Assembly (NCBI GenBank): GCA_002221725.1
Contig: NJFT01000007.1
Location: 186,001-250,000 of the forward strand
DNA length: 64,000 nucleotides
Source: Scedosporium boydii
Lineage: Eukaryota; Ascomycota; Sordariomycetes; Microascales; Microascaceae
Direction of reading: 5' to 3'
Part shown: positions 49,969-59,605 of the stretch, in pieces
Layout: every line of letters begins with the position of its first letter
How positions within the stretch are numbered: position 1 is the first letter of the stretch
Notes under the pieces: model-generated
Databases searched by the model: none
What the model saw: the letters and a program-made list of their open reading frames with translations, nothing else
What the model was told of the DNA's origin: nothing
Program-made: the position numbers and the translations under genes

Positions 49969-51102
49969 ATGCCCACCTACCTCTGCCACGGCTTCCGCTG
50001 GCACCGCCGTAGCATCCGCGTCTACGTAGTCGTCCAAAACATCGACGACGCGGCGCCAGAATGGATCATCGCCCCGCACTCATCAGCAGCCATCCTCGAA
50101 TCCTTCTACGCCCTCTTCGACTTCCTCCCCGAGCCGGACCAAACGCTCCTCGATCGGTCGACGGAAAAGACCACGGCGCTACGGGAGGAGAAGAAGAAGA
50201 AGCGCACATTACTCGGTGCGGGATCTAGCAAGAAGGGTAAAGGTAGTGGCGAGCCGGCGTCGATGGCGGCGATGGCGATGGCGGCGGTCTCCGCTGACGG
50301 CGCAGACTTTGATGTTCCTTCGCCTTCAGTCCACGATGAGGAGGACGCCGTGTTGAGTCATGATTGGTCGGCGGTGAAGTTGTTGGAAGAGTATGATCCG
50401 ACGAATTTGGAGGAGGTCAGTAGGCCGTATGCGTTTGTGGCGGATTATGTGGTGAGGGTGGATTTGAACGTCAGCGTTGCGGAGGAGATTGCGAGGTATG
50501 AGGAGAGGTTGGCGAAGAAGGCTGGTGCGGAGGATCGGCCGATGGCGGGGACGGTGAGCGATGAGTTTGTGAAGGCGACGAAGAAAAGCGGCGGTGCTTC
50601 CGGGGGAGGAGGGTCATCGTCGGCGGGGAAGAAGGCCGGGTGGTTGGAGAAGCTTAGGGATCAGCTGCAGAGGAACGAGGATATTCGGTGGTATGTGGTC
50701 GTTTGCGGGGATGAGGAGAGGCTTGCGCCGGAAGGGCTGGAGGAGCCGGAGCCGCCGAGGATGAAGGGTGTGTTGGACGAAAACGAATTCGAGCAGTCAG
50801 TGGAGCAGGATCGGGAACCGGAGCTTGAGCGGGAGAGGGAGAGGGAGAGAAGGACGGAGAGATCAAGGGATGGAAGGCAGACGGATATGCAGCGGGAAAG
50901 GGAAACGCAGCGGGGGAAAGGTGATTGGGACGCGGTACCTGCGCGGAGCCATCAGGGTGCCTCTTCGTCCTCTTCCGGGCCACGCACGCCGGGGGCAGAG
51001 TCGCGCGGGCCACCGTCCGGAGGGTCTGGTGGGTCAGAAAAGCCGGCGAAACAAGGTGGTTTGAGGAGGTTATTCGGAAAGAAGCAGGATGGTTTGGGGT
51101 AG
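49969..51102 (+). CDS. flbE: FlbE-type developmental regulator
   Basis: A single-exon gene for 377 residues. The N terminus (MPTYLCHGFRWHRRSIRVYV and on, through WIIAPHSSAAILESFYALFD) matches what I recall of FlbE, which in Aspergillus acts upstream of conidiation at hyphal tips together with FlbB. A second conserved block runs KLLEEYDPTNLEEVSRPYAF, VADYVVRVDLNVSV, and later DQLQRNEDIRWYVVVCGDEE. Between the blocks lie Ala- and Gly/Ser-rich insertions. The C-terminal third is a long charged Glu/Arg repeat (ERERERERRTERSRD) ending in a basic patch, making the protein clearly longer than Aspergillus FlbE (about 200 residues). The start is the first ATG, and conservation begins at that Met. The assignment rests on memory of the family, not on a search. 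Confidence 0.8.
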   Translation: MPTYLCHGFRWHRRSIRVYVVVQNIDDAAPEWIIAPHSSAAILESFYALFDFLPEPDQTLLDRSTEKTTALREEKKKKRTLLGAGSSKKGKGSGEPASMAAMAMAAVSADGADFDVPSPSVHDEEDAVLSHDWSAVKLLEEYDPTNLEEVSRPYAFVADYVVRVDLNVSVAEEIARYEERLAKKAGAEDRPMAGTVSDEFVKATKKSGGASGGGGSSSAGKKAGWLEKLRDQLQRNEDIRWYVVVCGDEERLAPEGLEEPEPPRMKGVLDENEFEQSVEQDREPELERERERERRTERSRDGRQTDMQRERETQRGKGDWDAVPARSHQGASSSSSGPRTPGAESRGPPSGGSGGSEKPAKQGGLRRLFGKKQDGLG

Positions 51103-52209
51103 GGTTCGGGCTCGGGGCTTAGGGTGGTTTTGGGACTGGATCCGGGTTGGGGCGTTGGTCGAGTACGGCCGTAGGGGATGAATGATGCGATGGTGCTAAT
51201 GGTGATGGTGTACGATTGGGCCGTACACTTATCCTCTGCTGTCTTTCTTTACTATTTTCTGGTACTTGTTTGGAGACGGCGTTGGATTACGACAGGATAT
51301 GAAAGCGATATATGTGCCAGTCTCTGAAATATATTTGGCAAGAGTCTGGTCTTGCAATCCTACATGGACAGGTACAGGCATGAGACGACACGACACCAAG
51401 GAAATACCGATTTTACGCGTAGTCGGGTTTGTCCTCAATCTAACGCTCTCGTATTCCGGGAACACTGGATGATCCTTACCAGGCTGGGCTGGTCTGGCTC
51501 CCATCAATGTTTCTGTGGACGAACTATTGTATTTCGTACTTCGTCTTGTCGAGCGCCAAGACCGCAGGATGCACAGGGTACAGAGCAGAGGGCACAGAGC
51601 ACCGTTGGAGCAGGGTCGTAGTGACCCCGGCCTGTCATCATCAACTAGAAACCTTGGAATAGGCAGCACAACCTACGAAGTTGCATCCACACCAGTCTCA
51701 TTTGGTACGCTAGATCATCTCCAAGTCGATGCTTGAAGCTTAATTGGATCGTCGGCACCCATAGCCGGCCATGGGCGACGCCGAGTCTCGGAGGTGGGGG
51801 GGCACGAAGACCTTCTGTCTCGGACTTTCTTTCAAATCTTCACTCCCCATTTGACAATTGATGCGCACCTGACCCCGTCAGCAGTGCACAGTAGTGCAGA
51901 TTGATAATGATTGATGTGCGCATGCGCTCCAGCATCCTGCACCAAATTTCCAACGGCTCGGCAAACTAGACAAACGTCCTGCGCGTCCAGTTCGGATTCA
52001 AATTCAGAACTCGAACGCGAAGGAGAGAGACCCAGGAAGAACTTCCATTCCCACATCTAGCTTTCCCGTCTTTGAGCCCAGTCCCCTCGAAATGCCCCCA
52101 AAAATGCCACGATCTGCCTAGTACCGAACTGCCATTTCTCCTCAGACAGAACCCCGCGAAAATTCCACGCCGGCACGCGACAGCCCGCGTGGTGCCCCCC
52201 CCCCCCAAA
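51103..52209. other. Intergenic, no gene seen
   Basis: The FlbE 3' flank and the upstream region of the next transporter. No supported gene. It ends in a run of 12 C (52195-52206) just 3 bases before the chosen start codon of the MFS gene. Confidence 0.5.
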
Positions 52210-54109
52210 ATGACCTTGGCCACCCCTCCCCGCGAAGAAGATGCCGTCTCGCCCACCTTCGCCCAGACCACCGCCGAGTTCACCCTCTCCAGCGACGACG
52301 GCTCCTCCGCCTCCGAAGACGATGGCCTCGGCGGTCTTGGCTCGGCCTCGGAGGAAGAGACCCGCGCCCTAAAGGGAAAGGGACGAGGGCGCCGTAGGAA
52401 GGTGAGAGGGAAGGATGCGAGCTTGGAGGCTGACGACGAGTGGACGCCGGAAGATGACGATGACGACGATGAGGACGAAGACGAAGACGAATATGACGAT
52501 GACGATGACGATGAGGAGCGGGGGACTTCGGGGATACGGTTGCATCCGAGGAGCGCGAGTGTTAGTACGACGGCTAGCTTTCAGTTGTATACCCATGAGG
52601 AGGAGGACCAGGTCGTGAGGACGTTTGATCGGAAGTTGGTGGTGTTTGTTGCGTTTTTGTACATGTTGAGCTTTATTGATCGGTCGAGTAAGTGTCTCTC
52701 CGTCTCCCTGTCTACTTCAGTCATCTGCCTAGGCATTGTTCTAACATGGAACAACAGACATCGGCAATGCAAAAATCGCCGGCATGCACGAAGACCTCCA
52801 AACCGACCCTCCCCGCGAAGACTGGTACGAATGGGCCCTCTCCTCCTTCTACATCACCTACATCATCTTCGAATGGATGTCCCTCCTCTGGAAAGTCTTC
52901 CCGGCCCACGTCTACATCTCCGCCCTTGTCCTCTCCTGGGGCGTCATCGCCTCCCTGCAAGCCGTCACCACGTCCTACCCGATGCTCATCGGCCTTAGAG
53001 CCCTCCTCGGTATCGGCGAGGCAGGCTTCACAGGCGTGCCGTTCTATCTCTCCTTCTTTTACAAGCGGAGCGAACTCGCTTTTCGCACCGCCATGTTCAT
53101 CTCCGCCGCTCCCCTCGCCAGCTCCTTCGCGTCAAGCCTAGCATGGCTCATCGTCAAATTCGGCGAAGCGAGCCCCATCGCCCCGTGGCGCGTCCTCTTC
53201 CTCGTCGAAGGTTTCCCCTCCATCATCGTAGCCCTCGCCGCTTGGCATATCGTCCCCGATTCGCCCCAAACGGCGCGGTACTTAACCCCGCGCCAAAAGA
53301 AAGTCGCCCGCCTCCGCCTCCGCCCCGAAAAGGCCCACCTCCCCAAATCCACCACCACCGCCTCGTCTTCCGCTCCTTCCTCGGGCCTCTCCCTCCGCGA
53401 CGTCCTCTCCGCCCTCATCGACCCCGTCTCCTGGCTAACAGCCCTCATCTTCTTCCTCACCAACATGGCCTACGCCTCCTTCCCTGTCTTCCTCCCCACC
53501 ATCCTCAAAGCAATGGGCCACTCCCCCCTAGCATCCCAGGGCCTCGCCGCACCGCCTTACCTCGTCGCCTTCCTCATGGTCCTCATAACGGCCCGAGCCT
53601 CCGATAACGCCCGCTCCCGCTCCCCCTTCATCATCATCCACGCCCTTCAATCCTTAACCGGCTACGCCCTCCTCGCCTACGCGGAACCGTTAGGCCTCTC
53701 CCCCACTATCCGCTACCTCGCCCTCTTCCCCGCCGCGGTGGGCTTCTTCTCCGTCGTCGCGCTAACCGTCACTTGGTCCATTAACAACCAGCCCACCGAA
53801 AGCCGGCAGGGTGGTGGCTTCGCTCTCCTACAGGTCATCGGCCAGTGCGGGCCCCTCCTCGGCACACGTCTGTATCCTGCCTCACATGCCCCTTATTACG
53901 CGAGGGGCATGCACGCCTGTGCTGCTGCCATGTTGGGCGTGGCGTTTTTGGCCGTCGCGTTGAGATTTTATATGCGTTGGTGGAATGCGAAGATGGATGC
54001 GAGGGAGGCCGTTGAAGGGGGTGAGGTCATTGATAGAGAGGAGGAGGGTCTTGTGCGATCTGGTTCGCGGTGGAAGAGTTCTCGGACTTCGTTTAGGTAC
54101 ATGCTCTGA
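52210..54109 (+). CDS. MFS transporter, anion:cation symporter (Dal5-like) family
   Basis: A predicted plasma-membrane permease of 609 residues. Exons are 52210-52687 and 52758-54109, with a 70-bp intron. Splicing restores DRSNIGNAKIAGMHEDL, the first-helix signature of the fungal Dal5/allantoate and vitamin permease family. Loop 2-3 is followed by FEWMSLLWK, then GLRALLGIGEAGF and later AVGFFSVVALTVTWSINNQ, giving about twelve helices. Substrates in this family include allantoate, nicotinate, pantothenate and biotin; none can be chosen here. The N-terminal cytosolic tail is unusually long (about 140 residues) and very acidic, with a near-pure Asp/Glu run of some 25 residues. An upstream in-frame ATG at 52072 would add 46 residues, but lies before a 12-C run and looks less likely. 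Confidence 0.9.
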
Positions 54110-54724
54110 TTTGTGAGGGGAAATATGGGATACGCATACTGCATCTGGTGCAATGATTTCAACCGGGTATGAATACCACCGCTCGGCGCTTTCTTCTTCT
54201 GCTTTTCAAGGGGTGGGGGCGGGTTGCATGCATGAACTGAATGGATATGGATGTCAATGGGGTTTTAATTATACATACATCGCTGTGAATGAACGGCGCT
54301 TCTTGGTTTGGTTTTGAACTTTGATATCGGTGCCCGAGTGGCATCCTTGGGATCCATCGATATAATACAGGTAGGTTCAATGACACTGGCTCTAGGCCAG
54401 GAAGAACATAACGTCAAACACAATACCAACCAAGCCTTGCCATCCTCAACACCCAGTACACCAATATACTCCAACCCTTCAACGCCACAAACATATAATG
54501 CGACGGGTACCGTCCCTTCTGCATCTTTCCCTTTGACATACCTCGGCTCGCTGGATATAACCTCAAGAAAGAAAGAAAAACCAAGCCTTACTCCATCTTC
54601 ATTCCCTCCTAAAACTCCGCCCCATGCTCGCTAACGAAAACAAACTCTCACAAAGAAGCAAGGAGAAAGCCATATCCTCCATGAGTAGTATACTCTGACA
54701 ATGTTTCACCAGACCAACCCCCCT
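54110..54724. other. Convergent 3' intergenic region
   Basis: The region lies between the Dal5-like transporter (+) and the disordered protein gene (-). I see no supported gene. Confidence 0.5.
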
Positions 54725-56356
54725 TCATTTAGACACCTCCTTGACGCGCGCTCCCGGCATCCTCTTCAAAATCCCTTTCCTAATAGAGCCATGGGACGAG
54801 ACCTTCGACTTCTTAGTGGAGAGCTTAGGCTTCCTCTTCGACCTGGCTAGAATCCTCCTCCTCACAGCCGAGGGGGAAAGCTTGCTCCACATTGATCGAA
54901 ACCATCCCTTGAAGCTCTTCTTAGCAGTTCCAGTGGGTCCGGCGCCCACGGGATCAGGATCGCTGCTTACATTTGTGGAATCCGCCACATCCTCGACGAC
55001 ATCAACGGTTGTAACCTCGACCGAGGTGTTCGACACCATTTCAACACCCGGGCCTCCTGTGGCCGCATTCGCCGGGTGAAAGGCTCCACTGTCAAAAACC
55101 GGCAGACGCGGGAGACTCGGTGGCCGTCTCTGTAAGACTGGCGAAGGCTGTCGGGGAGGAGCCGTGGGGCTATGGCCGTCAATCGTCGGCTCGTGCCGCT
55201 CCTCCTCCTCTCGGTTCTGCTCTACTCGAGAAGTGCCGACGACGACAACTGTAGTTGCGTCTGAGGCAGGCGACTGATTAGTGGGTGTCGCACTGGCGCC
55301 ACCGATGCCAGTGTCGCCGTCGAGAGGACTCCACGGAGCTGCCAATGCCGCCAGACTGATGTCAATGGGGCTGGTATCGGAACGGGCTTCGTTGCCAGAG
55401 TCTGATGCGCCCGCCGCGTCTGCCGGCACCGGATGGAGAGGGGGGTATTGTTGGGTAGCATGGGCAGTAGATACCAGCTGGTCGCGATGCTCCTGGGCAG
55501 AAATCGGGGTTGAAACGGCCGACTCAGTGTTCACAAGCGTCGTGGTAGTTGAACAGTTCAACGATGGACCCCTTCTCAGGTTTGGGCCTTCGGGTTGGGT
55601 GTCCAAAGGTCGTTGGCTAGGTCCTTGTTCATCCTGACCATCGAGATTCGAGATGTCACCGAGGATCGAGCCAGATTCATCGTCAGCATTGAGGGTCGGA
55701 CTATCTGGTGCATCGAAAAAAACGGACGACGAGCCCGACCCGAACCGAGGTTCGTCAACGTTAAATGAGGGAACATCCGGAAGAGCAGCCGTAAGTTCCT
55801 CGATTGTTTCGACGTTCGGGTGCACATTGCTCAATCGGACTTCTGGCCCATCAGGAAGAATGGTGACGGACAATCCGTCCTTAGCGTCCGAGTTCACAAG
55901 TGTCTCCTCACCATTGCCAAAGTCACGCCTGCCTTGGTCAATGGCCGGTTCGCCTATATCCCCTGAAGATGTTGCGTCCCTATCTAGTACCTCCTCTTGG
56001 CGGCTGTCCAGGTGTTGGGCCTCTGGGGCGAGGCGTTCGCGTGGATCGAAGGTGGTGATCTTTCCGCGACCTGCCACCCGTCGAGGAAGCAGACTCTCGC
56101 GGCCGGATCGAGCAGGAAGAGACGCCAAGTTGGCGTTTGGTTCTCCCAAGCCGGATCTCGAAGTGGGTGAGGTTAAGTCGATTAAGTCGGTGCTGGATTC
56201 CCCAGCGGTAGGGCAAGGGGTGGCCGGGGATGTCAAGTTGACATTTGATCCTGCGCGGCCACGACGGGAGACATATGGTCCGACTGAAGAACCAACGTAG
56301 GCGCCTCCCCTGTTGTTGCGTCCCGTGGGGACGGTTTGATATTTACCTCGTCGCAT
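54725..56356 (-). CDS. Hypothetical disordered Ser/Pro/Thr-rich protein
   Basis: A single open frame of 543 residues from the chosen Met (MRRGKYQTVPTGRNNRGGAY). The frame extends another 50 codons upstream to 56506, but those residues look like translated leader. I recognise no domain. Composition is dominated by Ser, Pro, Thr, Asp and Gly, which predicts disorder. A basic RG-type N terminus is followed by DLIDLTSP (57-64), which resembles a SUMO-interacting motif. The last 50 residues are strongly basic (RRRILARSKRKPKLSTKKSK) and could be a nuclear localisation or DNA/RNA-binding tail, preceded by a short hydrophobic/aromatic KGWFRSMWSKL. It could be a fast-evolving lineage-specific nuclear protein. 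The long uninterrupted frame and its order-poor but biased composition support a real gene. Confidence 0.6.
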   Translation of the reverse strand: MRRGKYQTVPTGRNNRGGAYVGSSVGPYVSRRGRAGSNVNLTSPATPCPTAGESSTDLIDLTSPTSRSGLGEPNANLASLPARSGRESLLPRRVAGRGKITTFDPRERLAPEAQHLDSRQEEVLDRDATSSGDIGEPAIDQGRRDFGNGEETLVNSDAKDGLSVTILPDGPEVRLSNVHPNVETIEELTAALPDVPSFNVDEPRFGSGSSSVFFDAPDSPTLNADDESGSILGDISNLDGQDEQGPSQRPLDTQPEGPNLRRGPSLNCSTTTTLVNTESAVSTPISAQEHRDQLVSTAHATQQYPPLHPVPADAAGASDSGNEARSDTSPIDISLAALAAPWSPLDGDTGIGGASATPTNQSPASDATTVVVVGTSRVEQNREEEERHEPTIDGHSPTAPPRQPSPVLQRRPPSLPRLPVFDSGAFHPANAATGGPGVEMVSNTSVEVTTVDVVEDVADSTNVSSDPDPVGAGPTGTAKKSFKGWFRSMWSKLSPSAVRRRILARSKRKPKLSTKKSKVSSHGSIRKGILKRMPGARVKEVSK

Positions 56357-57731
56357 ACTAGATACAGAATGAAGAAGTTTCGAAACGTGACGGAATGATA
56401 TGACGATGCTTGTCTTTGAGAAGATGCTGGATGAATAAACAAGTTGGATGAAAGTGGGATGTTGATGGGAGATGAATAGTAGAGATGAATGCTTTTGGAA
56501 CTGCAATGTTTTTCTTTGAAGTGTTGCTGCTCTTGAAAAGATGGGATAGAGAGGGAGAGCCTCTCAACGCTTGGTTGCCCACAGCGATGGAGATCACAGC
56601 AAGTTCTTAGTCGTGGGTAGCCAACAATTGGAAAGCATTGCCAAGCAGAATGTCGTGTCGTCAAGGGGCTTCTTTCTCTCACTTGAAGGTGACTTACATG
56701 ATCTTGGAAGGCACTTTTGCTCCTCCGGTGAAGATCCAGGGCTTTAAGCAAGAGCTCTCCAGGGTACATCACATCAATTCATTGTCTACGCTCTCAGTAT
56801 ATCCTGTTCTCAATAGCTTTGGTTTCATTATATCAAAAACCCTTTAGTCTTTGTCTGAAGCGACACACCCTTTCTTGTCCTCTAACAATGCCTTTGATGC
56901 TAACACCTGGCTCCTCTATAAACAAGGCCTTTGTCCTTGCCTATTTACATCCGATTATCCATTACCGACCGACCACCAAAGACGCATTAATCAAGGGAGT
57001 CTTAGAGCTACACAATTTCTCGGTACCCCTTTCTTGTTCGGAGATGGCTGATGTCACTGATGTCACTGATGGCAATGTCCCTTCCCAGACAAAGCGGGTA
57101 CAAAAGACAGCATAGGCGAGGACAATCGGAACTGCTTTCGGGATCGAGTGAAGGAAGTGAACGACTACTTGGCGGACTCGATGGCCGGAGTATAATGTGG
57201 TCCGTTGCATCTTTGATGAGGAGCCTCGTGTTGGGAATGGCCGGCTGTATTCGCAGCTGCATCTTCATGGATCAGTCTCCGACTCTCGACCAACTCTCGA
57301 GGTAAGAATGTCCTCTGGCATCTTCTCGGCTTTTATTTTATGTTCTAATTGTATGAAACCTAGCTAGGCGGTATATTGAAGTATTTCGCCGTACGGCTCA
57401 TGCGACCATCACTCATAACCTAGGCAACGTGCTGGGGGAACTAACGAGAGCGGCTCTACATGTCACGTCCTCGCCAAATCGAGGACGGTCTAATTTTGTA
57501 CTCCGTGACGTCTTTTCCAGGGAGCACTGCCAAGATTTCATCGTTTCGATGGAAGGAGAGATGGAGTATAAGTTGAAGTCTTTCAATATTGCAACAGTGA
57601 GGCGGGAAGGCCGACAGCCGGATCCAGCTGCATGTCGGTGCTGTGGAGAGTCGGTTTGCCCTTATATAAAAGGATAGGTTCTCCGCATCCAACGAAAACA
57701 CCGACCACCCAGCTCACTGGGTTGGATCATC
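56357..57731. other. Intergenic, no gene seen
   Basis: The leader side of the disordered protein gene and the DNA before tRNA-Ile. Open frames at 57051-57305 and 57429-57677 are short, carry no domain and do not splice together convincingly. A short TGATGTCAC duplication lies at 57051-57068. Confidence 0.5.
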
Positions 57732-57826
57732 GCTCGGTTAGCTCAGTTGGTTAGAGCGTGGTACTAATAAACTATCCGGTTTATCCAGTAATGCCAAGGT
57801 CATGAGTTCGACCCTCATACTGAGCA
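57732..57826 (+). tRNA. tRNA-Ile (anticodon AAU) with intron
   Basis: A 95-nt gene folds as a full cloverleaf of 74 nt after splicing. The acceptor arm pairs GCTCGGT with ACTGAGC, with discriminator A. The D-arm is GCTC/GAGC around a 9-nt loop. The anticodon arm TGGTA/TGCCA encloses CTAATAA with AAT at 57766-57768. The T-arm is ATGAG/CTCAT around TTCGACC. A 21-nt intron (57770-57790) sits one base 3' of the anticodon, the canonical nuclear position. A T-run follows. It reads AUU/AUC codons after A34-to-inosine editing. Confidence 0.95.
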
Positions 57827-57838
57827 TTGGCTCCTATC

Positions 57839-57844
57839 TTTTTT
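57839..57844 (+). terminator. Pol III T-run terminator of tRNA-Ile
   Basis: Six T residues begin 13 bases after the tRNA 3' end, the usual RNA polymerase III stop signal. Confidence 0.65.
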
Positions 57845-58429
57845 CGCTTGTCTCCTTTCTGCTCAACGGTCCCGAATTTCTCTTTTTGATCGTCAGGTCA
57901 GGTTGTGTGGTATGGCGCTATTCCTTTATTTATTTTGTATACACAAAGGTTGGCGATTTCGAAAAAAGAAAAAAAATCTAACAATTTAACTAATGGAATG
58001 TGTTTTGTCGGGTCATCAACCTGATCATCTCAGACGCAAGACGATGGGCTGTGGCTTCCCCTGCTGGACGAGGTTTTGTTTAATGTCCGCTGGTATAGAT
58101 GTGCTAAATAAGCTAAGTTGTGGGCTTTCCTTTCTTGAGAGCGCATATACTTTGAAAACGCAATGGGCCAAGAACTCCTGGTCGAGTATTACCAGCCGGG
58201 ATGGCCTTCTCTCCACTTCCAAACTTCGTGCCATTCCCTGTCACCCAAGGCTCGACAATTAGATTGTGAGCGTATAAAAAGCCCATAGTCGAAGGCTTAT
58301 TCCAGACCAAGAAAGGCAGTTAGTGTAGTAGCAGCAGGGCGTCCTCAAGGTCGTCTCTCCAACCCAAACGGACCGTAGCTCGAGACCATCCAAACACCAG
58401 GGAAAGCAGGCTTCATGTTGTCAAGCGTT
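57845..58429. other. Intergenic, LSM4 3' flank
   Basis: No supported gene. An A-rich run lies near 57962-57980. Confidence 0.5.
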
Positions 58430-59146
58430 TCACGCACCCCTACCCCTTCCCCTTCCACGGCCCTGGCCCCGGCCACCTCCTCGTCCTCCCCTCTCCCCAC
58501 GACCGCCGTGCTCTCCCCGATGTTGTCCACCCCTTCCGCCTCGGAATCCGCCCTGTTGGCTTTGTTGAGACTCCTTCACGATATCGATAATCTCGTCGGG
58601 TACTCGGAGGTACTTAATCTATAGAGCGCAAATACGACAAAAAGATCAGATCATCTGTTAAGCGAGCGTAGGCTGCAAGGAGATTCCCAACTTACGTTGT
58701 TGCCCTTGACGTAGGCTTCTGGTAACCGTACGAACTTGTCACCTTCCTAAATTCCCCGTGTAAATTAGCCATGCCTCCTCCTTAAAAAAATCTTTCGCGT
58801 TGGTGTTCATTGTTCATCGGGAGAATTCGTAGGGAAAGCTCGCGTGCTCGCTCAAGAGAAAAGGGTCGTTTCCATACCGGACTCGATTGCACAACCTCCT
58901 TGAGAGTGAGGTTCATCCACGTATCGCACATGACCAAGTGTCCGTTGAGGTTCTCGCCGTTCTTCAGTTCCACCAAGATCGGGTGGCCTTGCGCCGCATT
59001 GAGGAGGCCGAGGGGTAGCTTGTCAGAGAATGCACGTCAGTTCTCGGGTCTTCTTTTCGTGCGGGGAGAGAGAGAGCACGGGAACTGCTTTTGGCGGAGC
59101 TGAAGGCCGTTTCAAAGGCTGCTAGAATTTGGGGAAAACTTACCAT
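58430..59146 (-). CDS. LSM4: U6 snRNA-associated Sm-like protein LSm4
   Basis: A subunit of the Lsm1-7 ring (cytoplasmic mRNA decapping) and the Lsm2-8 ring (U6 snRNA binding); 127 residues. Four exons: 59144-59146 (ATG only), 58878-59018, 58696-58746 and 58430-58618, with introns of 125, 131 and 77 bp. Spliced, it reads [20 protein letters not shown], then the Sm1 motif ([20 protein letters not shown]), [20 protein letters not shown] and the Sm2 part [13 protein letters not shown]-terminal Arg/Gly-rich tail ([22 protein letters not shown]) is typical of LSm4 and of P-body assembly. All junctions are phase-consistent and the reconstruction matches the conserved family closely. The first exon being only the start codon is easy for gene finders to miss. 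Confidence 0.95.
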
Positions 59147-59605
59147 TTTCGCGTTGTAGAATTATGTGGTAACTGGTAAGGCTGTTGTTTGTGGGAGGAA
59201 AGCTTTAAATGCAGATGCAAATAGTGGCTGGAAGTCAATGGTCTGTTTGTTTTGCGATCCAAGTTGCGCCGCTTTCGGTGACGTGATAATGGAAGCTTGG
59301 TCGGTCCACAGGCGGGGTTCCTCACCGAATTGGAATTGATGTCTCCGCTGGCGACAACTTCACGAAGAAATTGCAACAAACTTCCACCTGCTCTTAATCT
59401 AAGGTCTCACGGTATTTATGGTCTTTTTGATAGGAGCAACATTAATTATTTCCGCTACAATCAAATGCTATCTATATCGTCATGACTCCACAAACTCATC
59501 AATGATACATATCTAGATGCACTCGTTCCCCATATCATCATCGTCAATTACAGCCTCCTGCCTCATTCGATTTCCAAAGGGTGCAATGATATGCTCGCTC
59601 TCAAC
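59147..59605. other. Intergenic, LSM4 promoter and MATE 3' flank
   Basis: About 460 bp, with no supported gene. The LSM4 promoter lies at its left end and the 3' flank of the MATE gene at its right end. Confidence 0.5.

Noticed and set aside
52072..52209. Upstream in-frame ATG for the Dal5-like transporter
   Set aside because: It would translate a Pro-rich segment through a 12-C run, with no similarity to known transporter tails; kept only as an alternative start.
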